A stretch of 64,000 nucleotides of DNA from Achatina immaculata (Eukaryota; Mollusca; Gastropoda; Stylommatophora; Achatinidae). Position 1 is the stretch's first letter; every line of letters starts with the position of its first letter. Shown here piece by piece: positions 10,451-22,397 of the stretch. The stretch spans positions 35,354,697 through 35,418,696 of the forward strand of contig CM019701.1 in the NCBI GenBank assembly GCA_009760885.1, given 5' to 3'. The notes under the pieces are model-generated. The model was given only the letters and a program-made list of their open reading frames with translations. It did not search any database and was not told the origin of the DNA. The position numbers were made by a program, and so were the translations under genes.

Positions 10451-11831
10451 AGATGGTGATATTTATATAAATAAAAATACTGTAATGAAGAGGTCTTGAG
10501 TCAAACGGTTATCATGATCACATAAAATTCGAAATTTTACTCGGCCATACTGCTCCATCTAAATCAACTTCCTTTTTTTATTTTAGTGTGTATTAAATCT
10601 TGCTATAAGATCGCTGTAGTCCAATTTATTATTAACAGTCGTGGTTCAGTACTCCCCCGCCCTCATGCCTGAATTTTTTTTTCTAATCGTTATCTAGGCA
10701 GTCATAGAGCTAAAGAGCAGTCAATTTTGAACCGGAACAAACTCAATGAAACTTTCCTTTACTCGCGCTTCTGAAAATATATCTATGAAACGTTGCACAA
10801 AAGATATTTGTTTTCAAGACGAAGATCTGACTGTACAATCAAGAATAGCAGCAGTGAATAATTTTTAAATGTTTTTGCTTTCCTGTATTTTTAACATAAC
10901 GTTGCTTTGAAATCATTAATTCATGTCATTTTCGACATATTGCACAAGATATAGTAGTGAATTTGTCGGTTCTTAAATCTTTTGACATGCTTTCGGTTTG
11001 CTGGGTCAATTTTCGCTAGCATTTCAATTAATCCAAGAAAGTTACACGTATATCCTTGATAAGCTTTACATTTGATTCCCGTATTGCGCGTAATGTTCTG
11101 TTAAATCGTGCTCAGCCGCTACCAGTTTTGCGAAAACACTACTGGGGTTTTTTTTTCCTTCGTTTATCCTCAGCTGAGTGATTTCGCCTGTTGTGTTCAT
11201 TGAAAATAACATTTTATTAGATTCAATCGTCGATTCACAATTTACAGTAAATTTTTTTGATGTTTCGTATGACATCAACTTTTCTGTTCAATGTTTGTAG
11301 TTAATGGAGCCTCTTCTTACTAGTTTTTCAATTGTTTTCTTGAACAACAGAAACGTATACCTGTTCAGAGTAAATCAACCAATTTCTGAGAACTTTTTCT
11401 CAAGTGCATACTCGTCTTTAAACACTAATATTCAGAAAAATCTATGTTTAATATCAATTTTTCTGCTAACAAATCTATGATCATTATATCAAGTCTGTGT
11501 GACCAGTTGGGAAGATCATGCATAGCTTCAATACCTGTAAACCAACGTCTGACATTCTTGTGATTTTACGGCGACGTGCATAATTATATATCACACTAGT
11601 TTACATTTCCATAACACATTTCCTAATGATAGTTATTAACTCCAGTTATTACCTGCATATCAGATTAATACTAAATACTTTGAAAAGAATATTCTGAGGT
11701 TTTTTTTTATTTTATCGTCGGTAACGACTTCATTTCTTTTATTGACACCTGAGCAGTATGTCCATTTTCTGCAAGCCTTTATTCTTTATTATTCTTTCAT
11801 ATCGTTAATGTTTCTTAATTCATAGACTATA
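10451..11831. other. AT-rich region without recognised genes
   Basis: About 1.4 kb of AT-rich sequence. A 70-codon minus-strand frame (11066-11278) has no recognisable motif and is not supported. No repeat shared with the rest of the window was noticed. Confidence 0.4.
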
Positions 11832-12136
11832 TATGCAGAAAACTCTCTACCGTGGGGTGCTAGTTGGCTAAGTCGATAGTACGCTGTTCTCTCGTGGCTA
11901 GACGGCTGCTCGTCCTACCGGAGTCCGTGTTCGAATCCCAGCTAATTCTCTTGTGATTTTTCTTTCTCTCACGTCTCACTAAAGTGCTTTGTCTACGATT
12001 GTTTCGAGGTCTAATCCTACAATATTTGTTCTCTTTCTCTACCGTAGAGAGCGGAACAACAACACAACTCCTTCAGATCATCAGAGGAAGTATCCCCCCC
12101 CCCCTCAGACAAGTGTTTCGGCCCTTTAAACTCCTG
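11832..12136 (-). mobile_element. 3'-terminal fragment of the R2-like LINE, split by a SINE
   Basis: Positions 11832-11852 and 12036-12136 together match the last ~105 bp of the R2-like element 3' UTR (53187-53293 and 56974-57083). Shared blocks are TATGCAG-AAACTCTCTACCG, TAGAGAGCGGAACAACAAC and CCTCAGACAAGTGTTTCGG. The SINE at 11853-12035 interrupts it with the 9-bp TSD TCTCTACCG. The match stops at CTCCTG, so this is a heavily 5'-truncated copy. Confidence 0.8.
11853..12035 (+). mobile_element. tRNA-derived SINE
   Basis: The head looks like a tRNA. It has an A-box-like TGGCTAAGTCGA near 11865 and a B-box GTTCGAATCC near 11930. A SINE body follows that reads TTTCTTTCTCTCACGTCTCA and CTTTGTCTACGA and ends AATATTTGTTCTCT. 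The element is flanked by TCTCTACCG at 11844-11852 and 12036-12044. The same SINE occurs near 24.8-25.0 and 28.2-28.4 kb. A free tRNA gene is unlikely because the acceptor and anticodon stems do not close well. Confidence 0.85.
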
Positions 12137-13280
12137 TAAAGTATTATATAACGAATGAATTTTTTCTTCATTACTTGGTGCACAAAAATTATGCAGTGTT
12201 GGAAATATTAAGCTTTAAAGAGTTTTAGAAGTGCCATAAATTTTCTAAATGAACCCGTTGCCTAAAGCTCCACTGTCGAATTTTAATTTGAGTATTTCGT
12301 TATGTTTGAGATTAAACTGCTATGTCTTTTATTAAAGTAGTCATTTTTGAATGGCTCTCTATCTTTGGAAAATACAGCATTTTAAAAATAATAAATGTTT
12401 AGGTGATTAATACCCTTTGGTCGATGTTTAGGTGATTATTTTTAATGTCAGATATGAACATGGAGGGAGTTTTATATTAATTAAATGTAAATCTTTGGTC
12501 AGGAGTACAGGATATTGGAATGTTCTTGCTTCTTGGGTCACAGTTCAGTAATTTGTTCATTTAAAACACAGTACTAAGTCAGTAAAGTTTATGTTTTTGA
12601 GCTTGCCTAGGATCCTTTTTTTTTACCACCTTCACTCATAGCTGATTTTATCAATGTTAGATCAATCCTTAAGTTATCAATAGATTCAGTATGGTTAAAT
12701 GAAATTACCAATACTTTTAAGTAATGTACCGACACAAAAATGTTAACGGACTAGTTGAAATATATTTCCTAGAGAATAAATGTATACGAATTGTATAATT
12801 ATATAAGAATATAAGAACCAGAGGCGAAAGCTCCGTTTCGTTCTCCCTACCCGGGCAATGGATGTATGTAAACTGTGTATGTGTTTGTATATTTATGCGG
12901 GATATACCGAATATTCGTAATGTATTCGACCGAAAAATTGCGATACTCCTTTATTCCATATTCGAGAAAAGTTCGAATATTAACATTCTGAATATTCACA
13001 CACATATTTGGAGTAAACAAACAAATTATAATCAGAGATTTTCTAAAGCTTTCATCTACTTCCTACAACACAGTATTATGAAATGTGCGCTTCAACGGTG
13101 TAATTGTAGATTCTGTTGTACATACATAATTTGAATCTACGGCCTTTGGAGTTTCGCCACGTGCAAGTCACTTTCTACTAACCTGTTAAATGTGAAAGAA
13201 ACAGTGAAAAAAGAGCTAAAACGGTGCGCTCAACGCTGATACAGAGGCTCCAGAAAACTGAAGGATTTATATCATTAGCT
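12137..13280. other. AT-rich region without recognised genes
   Basis: About 1.1 kb with no supported gene. A 90-codon plus-strand frame at 12862-13134 is low-complexity and shows no known motif. Confidence 0.4.
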
Positions 13281-13287
13281 GTTACCA

Positions 13288-13644
13288 GTCAGTCAGTCAT
13301 TTGCATGTCTCATGCGGAACTTTGCCTCCTTAACAGCTCTCCTGTAGGCCTCTTGGCCAAGATCCCCTGCTGCTGTTGCATCCATTTGCAGATCATCAAC
13401 GATGTCTTGCAGTTATCTTCGCCTTTGTCTTCCTCTCTTTCTATTTCCCATTATGTACCCTTCCAAGACGGTCTTCTCTAGATTATCATGACGTTAAATG
13501 TGTCCAAAATATTTCAGTTTTCTCTCCTTAATCCTCTTTACTAGCCAGCCTTCTTCAATATTAATTTCTTGTAGTATGGATATATTTGTTATTTTCTGTG
13601 TCCATGATATTTGAAGAACTCTTCTGTAGCATTTACATTCAGTC
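13288..13644 (-). mobile_element. Family A LINE 3' fragment, TGAC-tail subfamily
   Basis: This 5'-truncated minus-strand copy covers only the C-terminal ~110 codons and the short 3' UTR. The tail reads CAGTCAGTCAGTCATTTGCA on the plus strand, the (TGAC)n type rather than the (TGAA)n type of the long copies. Flanks share GTTACCA at 13281-13287 and 13645-13651, a plausible short TSD. Confidence 0.75.
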
Positions 13645-13651
13645 GTTACCA

Positions 13652-14316
13652 TGCCCATATTATCATAAGTCCTATTGATGCAGTAAAACCAATGGAATTA
13701 TTTGTTCAAGCCAGGCTTGGCGGTTTTGTCAAAATGACTGGCCCCACGTGTCGCCCATGTGAAATCAGATTGGAAAACTCTTGTTTGTCTGAGGACTTCT
13801 TTTTCTAGTTTTAACTCCTGTTTATAAATGGCAACGTACTTTTTAAAGGTGGGATTTGTTTAAATAATTGTGGTTTTGAGGGATAAAGAGGTCACGGAAA
13901 TTGAAAGAATAAACCCCGTGACACAGCCCTGACTGCCCATATAAACTGAGAGGACAACTATTATGCTTATTATAAGAGCTATAACTATATTCATAGTTTA
14001 AATGTTAAATATTGTTAAATTAATTTGTACTGAATATCTCAGGAAATGTCTGTGACAGCCTAATGTAAATATAAGTGAAATATTTAATTTTAATTTGTAT
14101 AAGATTTCTCATACTACACATAACAATAACTATACATGTCTGTATACTACGAGTAGTAACTTTAGTAAACACCTTTGTTTCAACACTATATATTAAAATT
14201 TGTATTCGTCTTAGCTGATCGAAATATTTCAAATATTCTTATTAAGATGAATATGAAAATCTTATGTTCGATGGTAGATCCCATACACACAGTATATATG
14301 TATCTTCTTATATCTT
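13652..14316. other. AT-rich region without recognised genes
   Basis: No supported feature; short frames lack motifs. Confidence 0.35.
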
Positions 14317-15236
14317 ACATCCTTCCCGCGCCGTTAAATGTCACATAGAGCTCGCGTAGTTGTTTGCCAAGTTTTCCTCTTTTCAACTTCATCAAAGGAT
14401 GTTATGCCCACTATACTGGCTATATATATATATATATGCATTGATTTGGTACATGGAACTCAACTAGAAGATCTTGATTTTGCAAATCACATAAATCTTA
14501 TTAGTGACAATGTGAATTTGATGCAGGAAAAAACAGATACCTTCTGTCTTCATTGCCTAGTAAAATAAAACGTGAAATCAACGAGGAAGAAACAAAAATA
14601 ATGAAAACTTCTCATTAATCACGAAGGAAAAAACGAAGCTGTTGAAGAAGTAAACCAATTTGCATACATCGGCAGCTACACAGACCAGGATGGTGACACC
14701 AGAAAGGAAGTTAGAATTGCAAAACCAACACTGGCATTCAAGAATCTTGAGACCATATGGCATTCAAAAGTTATAAGCACAAAAACCAAGTTAAGATTAT
14801 TGAATTCAAATGTGATTATCCACCCTCATTTATGCATGCGAAACCTGGAAAACAACTAAAGAAACAGTCAGAAATTAGACTCTTTTGAAAACAATGCCTA
14901 GAGAAAATATTGGATATACAGTGGAACGAATTCAAGAACAATGCAGAGATAAGGTAGATGACCTGTCTCATTGGTGATCAGAAAAAGAAAATGGACATAT
15001 GTCGGTCATGTGATGAGAAGAAACAGCGAAAGAATTCCAAAATAAGGTATTAAGCGGAACACAACACGCCGAAGAAAAGAAGGTGAAACTCTAAAGAGGA
15101 TATTGTTAAGAGAGGCCAGTTTAGTGGGCATAACATCCCTTGATGAGTCTGAAAAGCTCGCCGAAAACACGAAAGCTTGACGAACTACCATGCGAACCCT
15201 ATATGACCTTTAACGGCACGGGGAGGATGTAAAATG
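14317..15236 (+). mobile_element. LINE family E 3' part, with inverted copy of its own 3' end in front
   Basis: From about 14440 the plus strand encodes VHGTQLEDLDFANHINLIS (a degraded FADD motif C), NQF-YIGSYTDQDGDT, LIYACETWKTT-like and RTTMR-like segments over several frames. The 3' end is GCCAGTTTAGTGGGCATAAC...GGAGGATGTAAAA (15113-15232). A second copy of that end lies inverted at 14317-14420, followed by a (TA) run. The second family E copy is at 27.6-28.7 kb. The coding sequence is a pseudogene with many stops. Confidence 0.7.
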
Positions 15237-15982
15237 TAATAAGATATATGTACATATATATTATACACATATGAAGTACAGCTGACATTTACTGCTAAAA
15301 GTGATAGGAGTTTCAAAACTCTTGAACAAAAACAAAAAAATTTAACGTAACATGTAATGGAAGTTATGAAAAAACAAATAAAAAATAATAAAAATGGATT
15401 TAGTTCCCATATGTGGCCTGTCTAAGAAGTGAAAACGCCCCCCCCCCCTCAACTATGCCACTGACCATCCGCATTTGATAGTCACGAAATTCGAACATTT
15501 GTATTCGAAAAATATTATATGAGTAAAGCTTCTAATATTTATTTACATATTTCTCCTGCAGTGCTCCACAACAAAAATACCATGATGAAATATCTAGTAA
15601 TTTCTAAATTATCGAGCCACCAAAATTAGTACTGACAAATGAATTATAATTCAGCGTTAAGCATTTAGATAAGAGCCATGAGTTAATGGGGTTCATAAGT
15701 GTCGAAATAGGTAGAATAGAAATCTATACAGAAGATAATATTTAAACGTCAGTATCTGATATCTACACCGTTAGTTCTGGACTGGGATCAAACAATTATC
15801 TCCGATAGATTCTGTGAACACAGACCAGGATGTAAATGTCGTGTAAATGTCCCAATAGTAAAAAAGCACGGTCAGAATGCGAATACTTAAGCTGATTTCC
15901 GTAATCTTTATCATCCCGAATTTATTGTACGTTTTTGGTTGTTTCAAATCTTTTAATGAAACATAGATGTTTGTGTGTAGTA
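15237..15982. other. Unassigned spacer
   Basis: About 750 bp of AT-rich sequence with a short C homopolymer at 15440-15449. No gene is supported. Confidence 0.4.
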
Positions 15983-18119
15983 ATCATCATCGTCATCATA
16001 TGCCGTGCCGACTGGCGTTGCCTATTATGCTTCTCCAGAGTACACGATCCTTCATGCATGCCATCAGTTCAGTTGGTGATCTCCTCTCACACCATCCCGT
16101 CAGACTGTCCAGTATCATTTCTCTTGGTCTTCCTCTTGATCTTCTTCCTTCTATTTTTCAGGTTATTATAATATTTTCAATGCCCCCTCTTCTCATTGCA
16201 TGTCCTATGAAAGTACATTGTTTCTCTCTTATCTTTTTGACAAGGTTTTTTTGTCTCTCCAGCTCTTCTCATACATTCTTCATTAGTTATTTTTGCTGTC
16301 CAGGGGATTCGCAACATTCTTCTAATAAACCACATTTCTGCTGCTTCCAATGATTTTTGTGCAGACTTGCCTATTGTCCATGATTCACTTCCATATAACA
16401 AGATAGGTTCAATATAGCATTTTAGGACTCGTTTTCTAACATTCATTGATAAAGATGTGTTAGCTAATATGATTCTCATTCTCTGAAATGCAGTCTTTGC
16501 TTGGCTTATTCTGTTCCTAATTTCTGTTCTGCATTTCCCATCTGAAGTTATTACTGCTCCAAGGTATTTGAATTTCTGCACCTGCTTTAGACTAGTTCCG
16601 TTTAATTTAATACTGCATGCTGGTGGATTCTGTTTCTTAGATATAACCATAGTCTCTGTCTTTTTGATGTTCACAGTAAAGCCTTTCTGTTCACTTTCTT
16701 TGGCGACTTTATCCAAGAGATTTTGCAGATCTTGTTGGTTCTCAGCTATCAGTACTGTGTCGTCAGCATACCGAAGGTTGTTAATATTGTATCCTCCAAT
16801 TTTTATGCCTGGTTCTGTGATGATTGTTCTTAGAATATCCTCGCTATACAGAGAAAAAACGTCTGGAGATAGTACACATCCTTGTCGCACCCCTTGTTTT
16901 ATAGGTTGATATTTTCCAGTTCTATTTTCAACTCGAATTGCTGCTTCTTGCTGCCAGTATAGATGTTTTACAATCCTCAGGTCTTTGCCGTCTATATTGA
17001 TGTCTTCAAGCATTTTAATAATTTCATTATGTTTCACCTTGTCAAATGCCTTGGTGTAATCAATGAAGCATAAGTAGAGATCTTTCTGTACTTCTAAAGC
17101 TCTTTCTGTTAGTGTTTGTAAAGCATAAATGGCATTGTGTGTTCCCTTTTCTTCAACAAATCCAAACTGTTCATCTGCTATTTCCATTTTTATCTTTTTC
17201 CTTGTTCTTCTCATAATTATTCTCAGAAGTAGCTTCGTTATGTGACATGAGAGGTTGATAGTCCGGTGGTCGTCACATTCCTTTGCACCTGGTTTCTTTG
17301 TTAGTGCTATAAACGTGGATTTAATCAGATCACTGGGAATATAACCACTGTTGTAAATGTCATTCAGTAACTTGGTTATTATTTTTATTCCTGTCACCTT
17401 AGTGCCTCTATTTCTTCTATTGTTATATTATCAGGCCCAGATGCTTTTCCTTTCTTCATGTGTTTGATGGCATCTATGATTTCATCTTCAAGTATTGGTG
17501 GTCCCTCACAGTTTTCAGTATCTGGTGTTAATTCTGGTCTTTCTCCTCCATATAGCTCACCGATATACTCTGTCCACCTGTCCACAGTGTCTTCTTTTCC
17601 CATTAACATTTTACCTTCTTTCGATTTCAGGCATCCTGTGGTATATTTTGTTGTTTTTTTTTGCCTGTGAGTTCACTAATTCGTTTGTGCATGTTTTCGT
17701 TGTCTTTATTATGAGAGTCCTCTATCTGTCTGCACTGTTCATTTAACCACACTTCTTGTGCTTCTCTGCATTTGCGTCTTATTTCTTTATTTATCTTGCT
17801 ATATTTTTCCTCGTTATTTTTATTCCTCCTCCTCTTGTCCATCAGTCCTAAGATGTCGTCTGTCATCCATTTATTTTTAGGGGCTTCTTTTTTTGGTGGT
17901 ATTATCTCCTTAACAGTTTGGTGGATAGAATCTCTTAACATTTCCCATTGTTCATCTATACTATTTATCTTTGCTATTGCATTGTATCTATTTGTTATAA
18001 TAACTTTGTATTGTTCTCGCAGTTCTTGGTCATTTTTAAGGAGTTCTTTATTCAGTTTGATGTTTTTCACTTTTCTGCCTGCTTTCTTTAGTTTTATTCT
18101 AACTTTTCCACAGAGTAGG
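15983..18119 (-). mobile_element. 5'-truncated RTE-like LINE, family B
   Basis: This minus-strand element has an ATG/GAT trinucleotide tail (ATCATCATCGTCATCAT on the plus strand at 15983) and a readable linker-RT region. It is truncated at the 5' end, where it meets family C sequence at about 18120. The linker is in two frames (17627-18070, IKLNKELLKND--LREQYK; then 17394-17609, EYIGELYGGERPE...GKASGPDNITIEEIEAL), and the RT is in a third, so at least two frameshifts are present. Fragments of the same family occur at 21.2, 30.2 and 51.1 kb. Confidence 0.8.
16177..17397 (-). pseudogene. Family B reverse transcriptase, 406-codon open segment
   Basis: This is the longest unbroken RT of the RTE-like families here. 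Motifs in order: LTKKPGAKECDDHRTINLS (residues 32-50), EQFGFVEEKGTHNAI (76-90), FIDYTKAFDKV with the motif A Asp (111-121), GVRQGCVLSPDV (169-180), YADDTVLI (210-217, catalytic YADD), FKYLGAVITSDG, and the C-terminal IEPILLYGSESWT and MWFIRRMLRIPW blocks. It copies element RNA at the nicked target. No endonuclease domain is attached because the element is 5'-truncated, so it is not an independent gene. Confidence 0.85.
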
Positions 18120-18120
18120 T

Positions 18121-18915
18121 CAAATGCAGAGGATTACAATGGACCCTTGACACAGTGCTGGAGGACCTTGACTTTGCGGACGACATTTGTCTATTATCAA
18201 GCAGTCACAAAGATATGCAAGATAAAATAAACAAGTTAACCCAGAATGCAAACAACATAGGACTAAAGATCAACGTAGGAAAGACAAAGTTAATGAAGCA
18301 AAATGTGAACAACAGAAATGTACTCAGAGTAGATAACAAGTTAGTGGAGGAGGTCAACGAATTTGTATACCTTGGCAGCAGAAAATGGAGACAGCACAGA
18401 GGACATCAACAGCAGACTTACTAGAGCGAACCAGGCTTTTGCAATGCTACAGAATATATGGAAATCAAATAAACTAAGCATAAATATGAAAATCAGGATA
18501 TTTAAGAGTAATGTTCTAAGTGTACTACTCTATGGAAGTGAATGCTGGAAAATCACCAAAACCATAGAAAACAACAAGTTGAATTCTTTCCAGACTAAAT
18601 GTTTACGTAGAATTAAAAAAATATTTTGGCCAAACACCATAAAAAATAACATCTTATTGGCAGAAATGCAGATGAAACCACTGACAACAATTATTGAGGA
18701 AAGACGCTGGCGATGGTTGGGACATGTGCTCCGAATGACTGACAAGTCACTACCAAAAATAGCACTAAGATGGACACCACAGGGGAGCAGAAGTAAGGGT
18801 AGACCAAAAGAGACATGGAGAAGAACAACAGAAATGATGGTGAGCAATAGAGGGCTCACCTGGGCAAGAGCAAAAAAAAAGGCGAAAGACAGGCATTTGT
18901 GGAAAACCCTTGCGG
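18121..18915 (+). pseudogene. LINE family C RT C-terminal half
   Basis: The plus strand encodes LEDLDFADDICLLSSSHKDMQ (motif C as FADD), LKINVGKTKLMKQN and VNEFVYLGS. After a frameshift near 18380 it continues with NQAFAMLQNIWKSNKLS, LLYGSECWKITKTIENN, RRWRWLGHVLRMTDKSLPKIALRW and KGRPKETWRRT. It matches the family C copies at 44.2-45.0 kb and 57.5-59.6 kb. The match ends at CTTGCGGA (18915), so the true 3' end and tail are missing. The 5' edge touches the family B element. Confidence 0.8.
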
Positions 18916-18949
18916 AGTTTGAAACTGATACTACAGACATGATCTGTGT

Positions 18950-21215
18950 TCGGGATTTATTTATTTGCTACTATATTTGATAAAGAACGTTGTTAAGAAA
19001 CTTCAGCGTTACTACAACACTCACGTAACAGAATAATCATGAATATGGTTATGCTTGTTATTGCCAAATGCTAAGTACATTGCTAGATATCAGAAGCAAA
19101 GTGTTTAAAACCAGTATTTCCTTTTCCATGTATGTAAACTGGTTCAATCCAGCTGTGTGAATGCAATTATATGGTGATGCAAATAATTAAACCTGATAAA
19201 ACACATACACACGAGTAATAATGTGAAGTCAACGAGAAAAGCTGAATAATTATAGTTTATAAAGAATGATTTATGGCTGGAAGGCATTGTTGCTGTTTTT
19301 AAGCAAGAGAATTATATGTCACTGTCGATCACAGCAACGTGCCACCAATGTGTTTCTCCTGCAAGTTACTGTCATTGTTTCATACCATGTTGCTAGTAAT
19401 TGTTAGAATGCGATCCTCTGCTTGTTATGTATAATGTAAATAAGCTACTTTTTCTTGTATAGATGTTAAATTCTGCATTATTTTCTGATAGCTGTAGTGT
19501 TTAGTTCTACGTCTTGTCGTCTTACTTCTTCTTTTCACTTTTATATGGTATTGTCTAAGTAGAATCGAAGTCGACGCATCATCGTTTTGTTTGTTACATC
19601 ATGTAAAATATCAGTATATAATTTGTTTGCCTTTCTATTCATCTCAATAGTTCTACAATAGAGCTCTTTGAATATTTTATTTTAATTTTAATTTAAAAAA
19701 ACAGTCAGCACACTTTTCTCTTATCACAATTGTCCTAAAAGCTTCTCATCTCCTTATAAATTTTCATTGATGTCCTGAATTTAAATATTAATGTCCTGAA
19801 TCAAAAATATAAACTTTAATATACGTTTATGTGTGTAAAAAGAGCTATCATTAAATATTCCATTATTAACGAAATAAGCTGTACTTGAGTGCTAATATTT
19901 AAACAGTCCAAGTGGAAGCAACTTCCTAATTTTTTAATTCAATACTGTTTTGAAACTCAGTTTTCAAAAACTTCCGTAATATCATTAAACTTGGAGCTTG
20001 TCTTCTCTCCTTAATATGAAATATAATCTCACTGTTGCAACTCCGATGTTTAAACAAAACTTTACACCGTAATTGTACGTACAAATCCAAGTCACTTGAA
20101 AGCTACGTATCACAAACAATCAAAGATAATCAACAAAATCCATTGATGTTTTAAAGCAATATGCCACTTTTATGTCATCATCAATGTCAGAATATCGTAT
20201 GTATTTTCTAAGCAATTTCATCTTTCGCAGAAACGACGAACAAAATAACAAATAGCAAACAGGATAACTTATCTTTATATTCATATCAAAAATACATCAG
20301 CGACATAGGTATCCGTAGCTAGAAACCTAACATATTATATCGTTAGACTGTACTGTTTATAGGAGAGAAACTAATATCTGCGATCGGAGAAACTTTCTGA
20401 ATATTTTTATGGCAGCATAAATACAGTATTGTTGATCAATGAACTTTTACAAATCTTTTTCTTGTAGTATAGCCGCCATGTAATAAATTTTATGACTTCC
20501 CAACATTTTTAACCAGTCACTAAGAAATCCATTAATGAAATACTCCACATTGTTTTGGCTTCTTTTTTCTTCATGAAAAAAATTTCAGTCTCTGCATTTG
20601 ACGTAATTCTGAGTGAACGTTGATTCATTTCGTATTGATTCGTGCCTATTGTTGAATAAGAGCAAAATTGCGACAAATTGGGTTATTTCGATAACTATGT
20701 TTTATTTTTGTGTAGATACACGATAATTGTGCATATTTTTATATTTTTGTCATGACCAATAAGTAAATGTTTTTTTAAAAATCTAACATAAATAGTCTAA
20801 ATTTCGGCTCTTATGTACAGTCTAGCACGACTTCAAAGAAAGATAATTGTACAATCTGCTGAATTTCTAATTTTTTGCAGAAAGTTATCAAGAGTTATGA
20901 AGCCAAAGTGTAGCTCAACACATCTAAAACAGAGAAAAAGAAAAGAATGGAAAGTAGTTTTTAAAAATGTGGGGGGAAAAGGAAATAAATACCGTATATG
21001 CTTGCCTTGTATGTGAAATTTCTAAGCTTTATTTTCTAACTGGCATATGAATAGTCATAAGTATCGAATTGATTACTCTGAACTATTTAAAAACCTGTTA
21101 GATGCCATAAGCAAATTAATTCATTTATCTAGTTGATGGCATGTGTACAAATTATATTAAATCACGAATAGGTAACGAAAAGGCAACTTTTTATGACTTG
21201 AAAAAGATACTAACA
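18950..21215. other. Long AT-rich region without recognised genes
   Basis: About 2.3 kb with no coding frame, TIR, LTR or SINE that I can support. It is the longest featureless stretch in the first half. It may be host intergenic or intronic DNA, or old unrecognisable repeats. Confidence 0.45.
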
Positions 21216-21535
21216 AATAAGAGTAAATGTGAGGAAAAGAGTATTAAAGTGGTATATAGAACCAATATTGCTGCGAAACAATATACAAATAGATGATAAA
21301 GAAACTGGATGCAGGAGAGATGTTTTGGAGAAGGATGTAACAAATAGCCTGGACAGCCAGAAAACAAATGAGGAAGTCTTCAATGAAGTTTCTGAACAAC
21401 GAAAACTAAATTATAAGAAAAGGACAATCAAAACTTCTGCGACATGTCATGAGAAGACAGAAGTTAGAGAACTTGGTAATGACTGAAAAATTAAAGCGAA
21501 CAAGGAGAAGGAAGCCAAAGAAAACATATTTCAGC
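21216..21535 (+). pseudogene. Diverged family B-like LINE RT C-terminal fragment
   Basis: The plus-strand frame starts VRKRVLKWYIEPILL, identical in kind to NVRKRVLKCYIEPILL of the family B RT. It continues with the region equivalent to the WFIRRMLRIPW--K-TNEE block, where NEEVFNEVSEQRK is visible, and ends in an RR-KLENLVMTEKLKRTRRR basic stretch. The catalytic part is absent. Confidence 0.6.
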
Positions 21536-21799
21536 ACATTCACCTGTTGGCACACAAGAGGAAAAACATTTGAACTGAATGCTCAAGATGAAGAAACATT
21601 TTCGTCAACGCTATCCAGCACGATACACAATGTGTTTATGAATTAGTTGTGTCATTTTGGTATTATATAATACAGACAGCCCTTTCTTGTTATGTAAATA
21701 GTTTTCACTCTTTATTATAAACGGCACTTCTGCATAAAACTTCATTTGTAAAACACTGGTATTTCAGACTTTAATGTTGTAATACAGTATTACATTTTC

Positions 21800-22200
21800 T
21801 ATTCATTCATTCATTTGCATGTCCCTTGCGGAACTTTGTCTCCTTACCAGCACTCCTGTAGGCATCTCGGTTGTGAGCAAGCTGGCCTGCTGCTGATGCA
21901 TCCATTTGCAGATCATCAACGATGTCTTGCTGCCATCTTCACTTTGGTCTTCCTCTCTTTCTTTTTCCCATTATGCACCCTTCCAAGACAGTTTTTCTAG
22001 ATTATCATGACGTTTAATGTGTCCAAATATTTAAGTTTTCTCTCTTGAATCCTCTTTACTAGCCAGCCTTCTTCAATATTAAGTTCTTGTAGTATGGATA
22101 TATTTGTTCTTTTTTTGTGTCCATAGTATTTGAAGACCTCTTCTTTAGCATTTACATTCAAAGGCATTTACGTGTTTCTCAGCTGTTTTATTAAGTGTCT
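21800..22200 (-). mobile_element. Family A LINE 3' fragment, TGAA-tail
   Basis: The plus-strand view starts ATTCATTCATTCATTTGCATG and runs through the C-terminal coding region to about 22200, where similarity stops. Frames are broken. It is a short 5'-truncated copy; a clean target-site duplication was not identified. Confidence 0.75.
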
Positions 22201-22397
22201 ATAACATTATATTTTTATTACATTACACATTATGTCGTACCCAGTGACTGAATGACATTTTCACAGCATGAGGGTTCCTGAAAATAAACGAATCAATCCT
22301 AAATATATTGTAATTCATGTTAAATCGTAATGGCAATGTCATTGTCATAAAATATGTCACATATGTTACATTTTTCTTCTTATTTATTACAATTATA

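Noticed and set aside
11865..11940. Functional tRNA gene
   Set aside because: A- and B-boxes are present, but the stems do not close, the body and tail are those of a SINE, and a TSD surrounds it. The same holds for the boxes near 24.88, 24.95, 28.31, 41.85, 53.40 and 57.18 kb.
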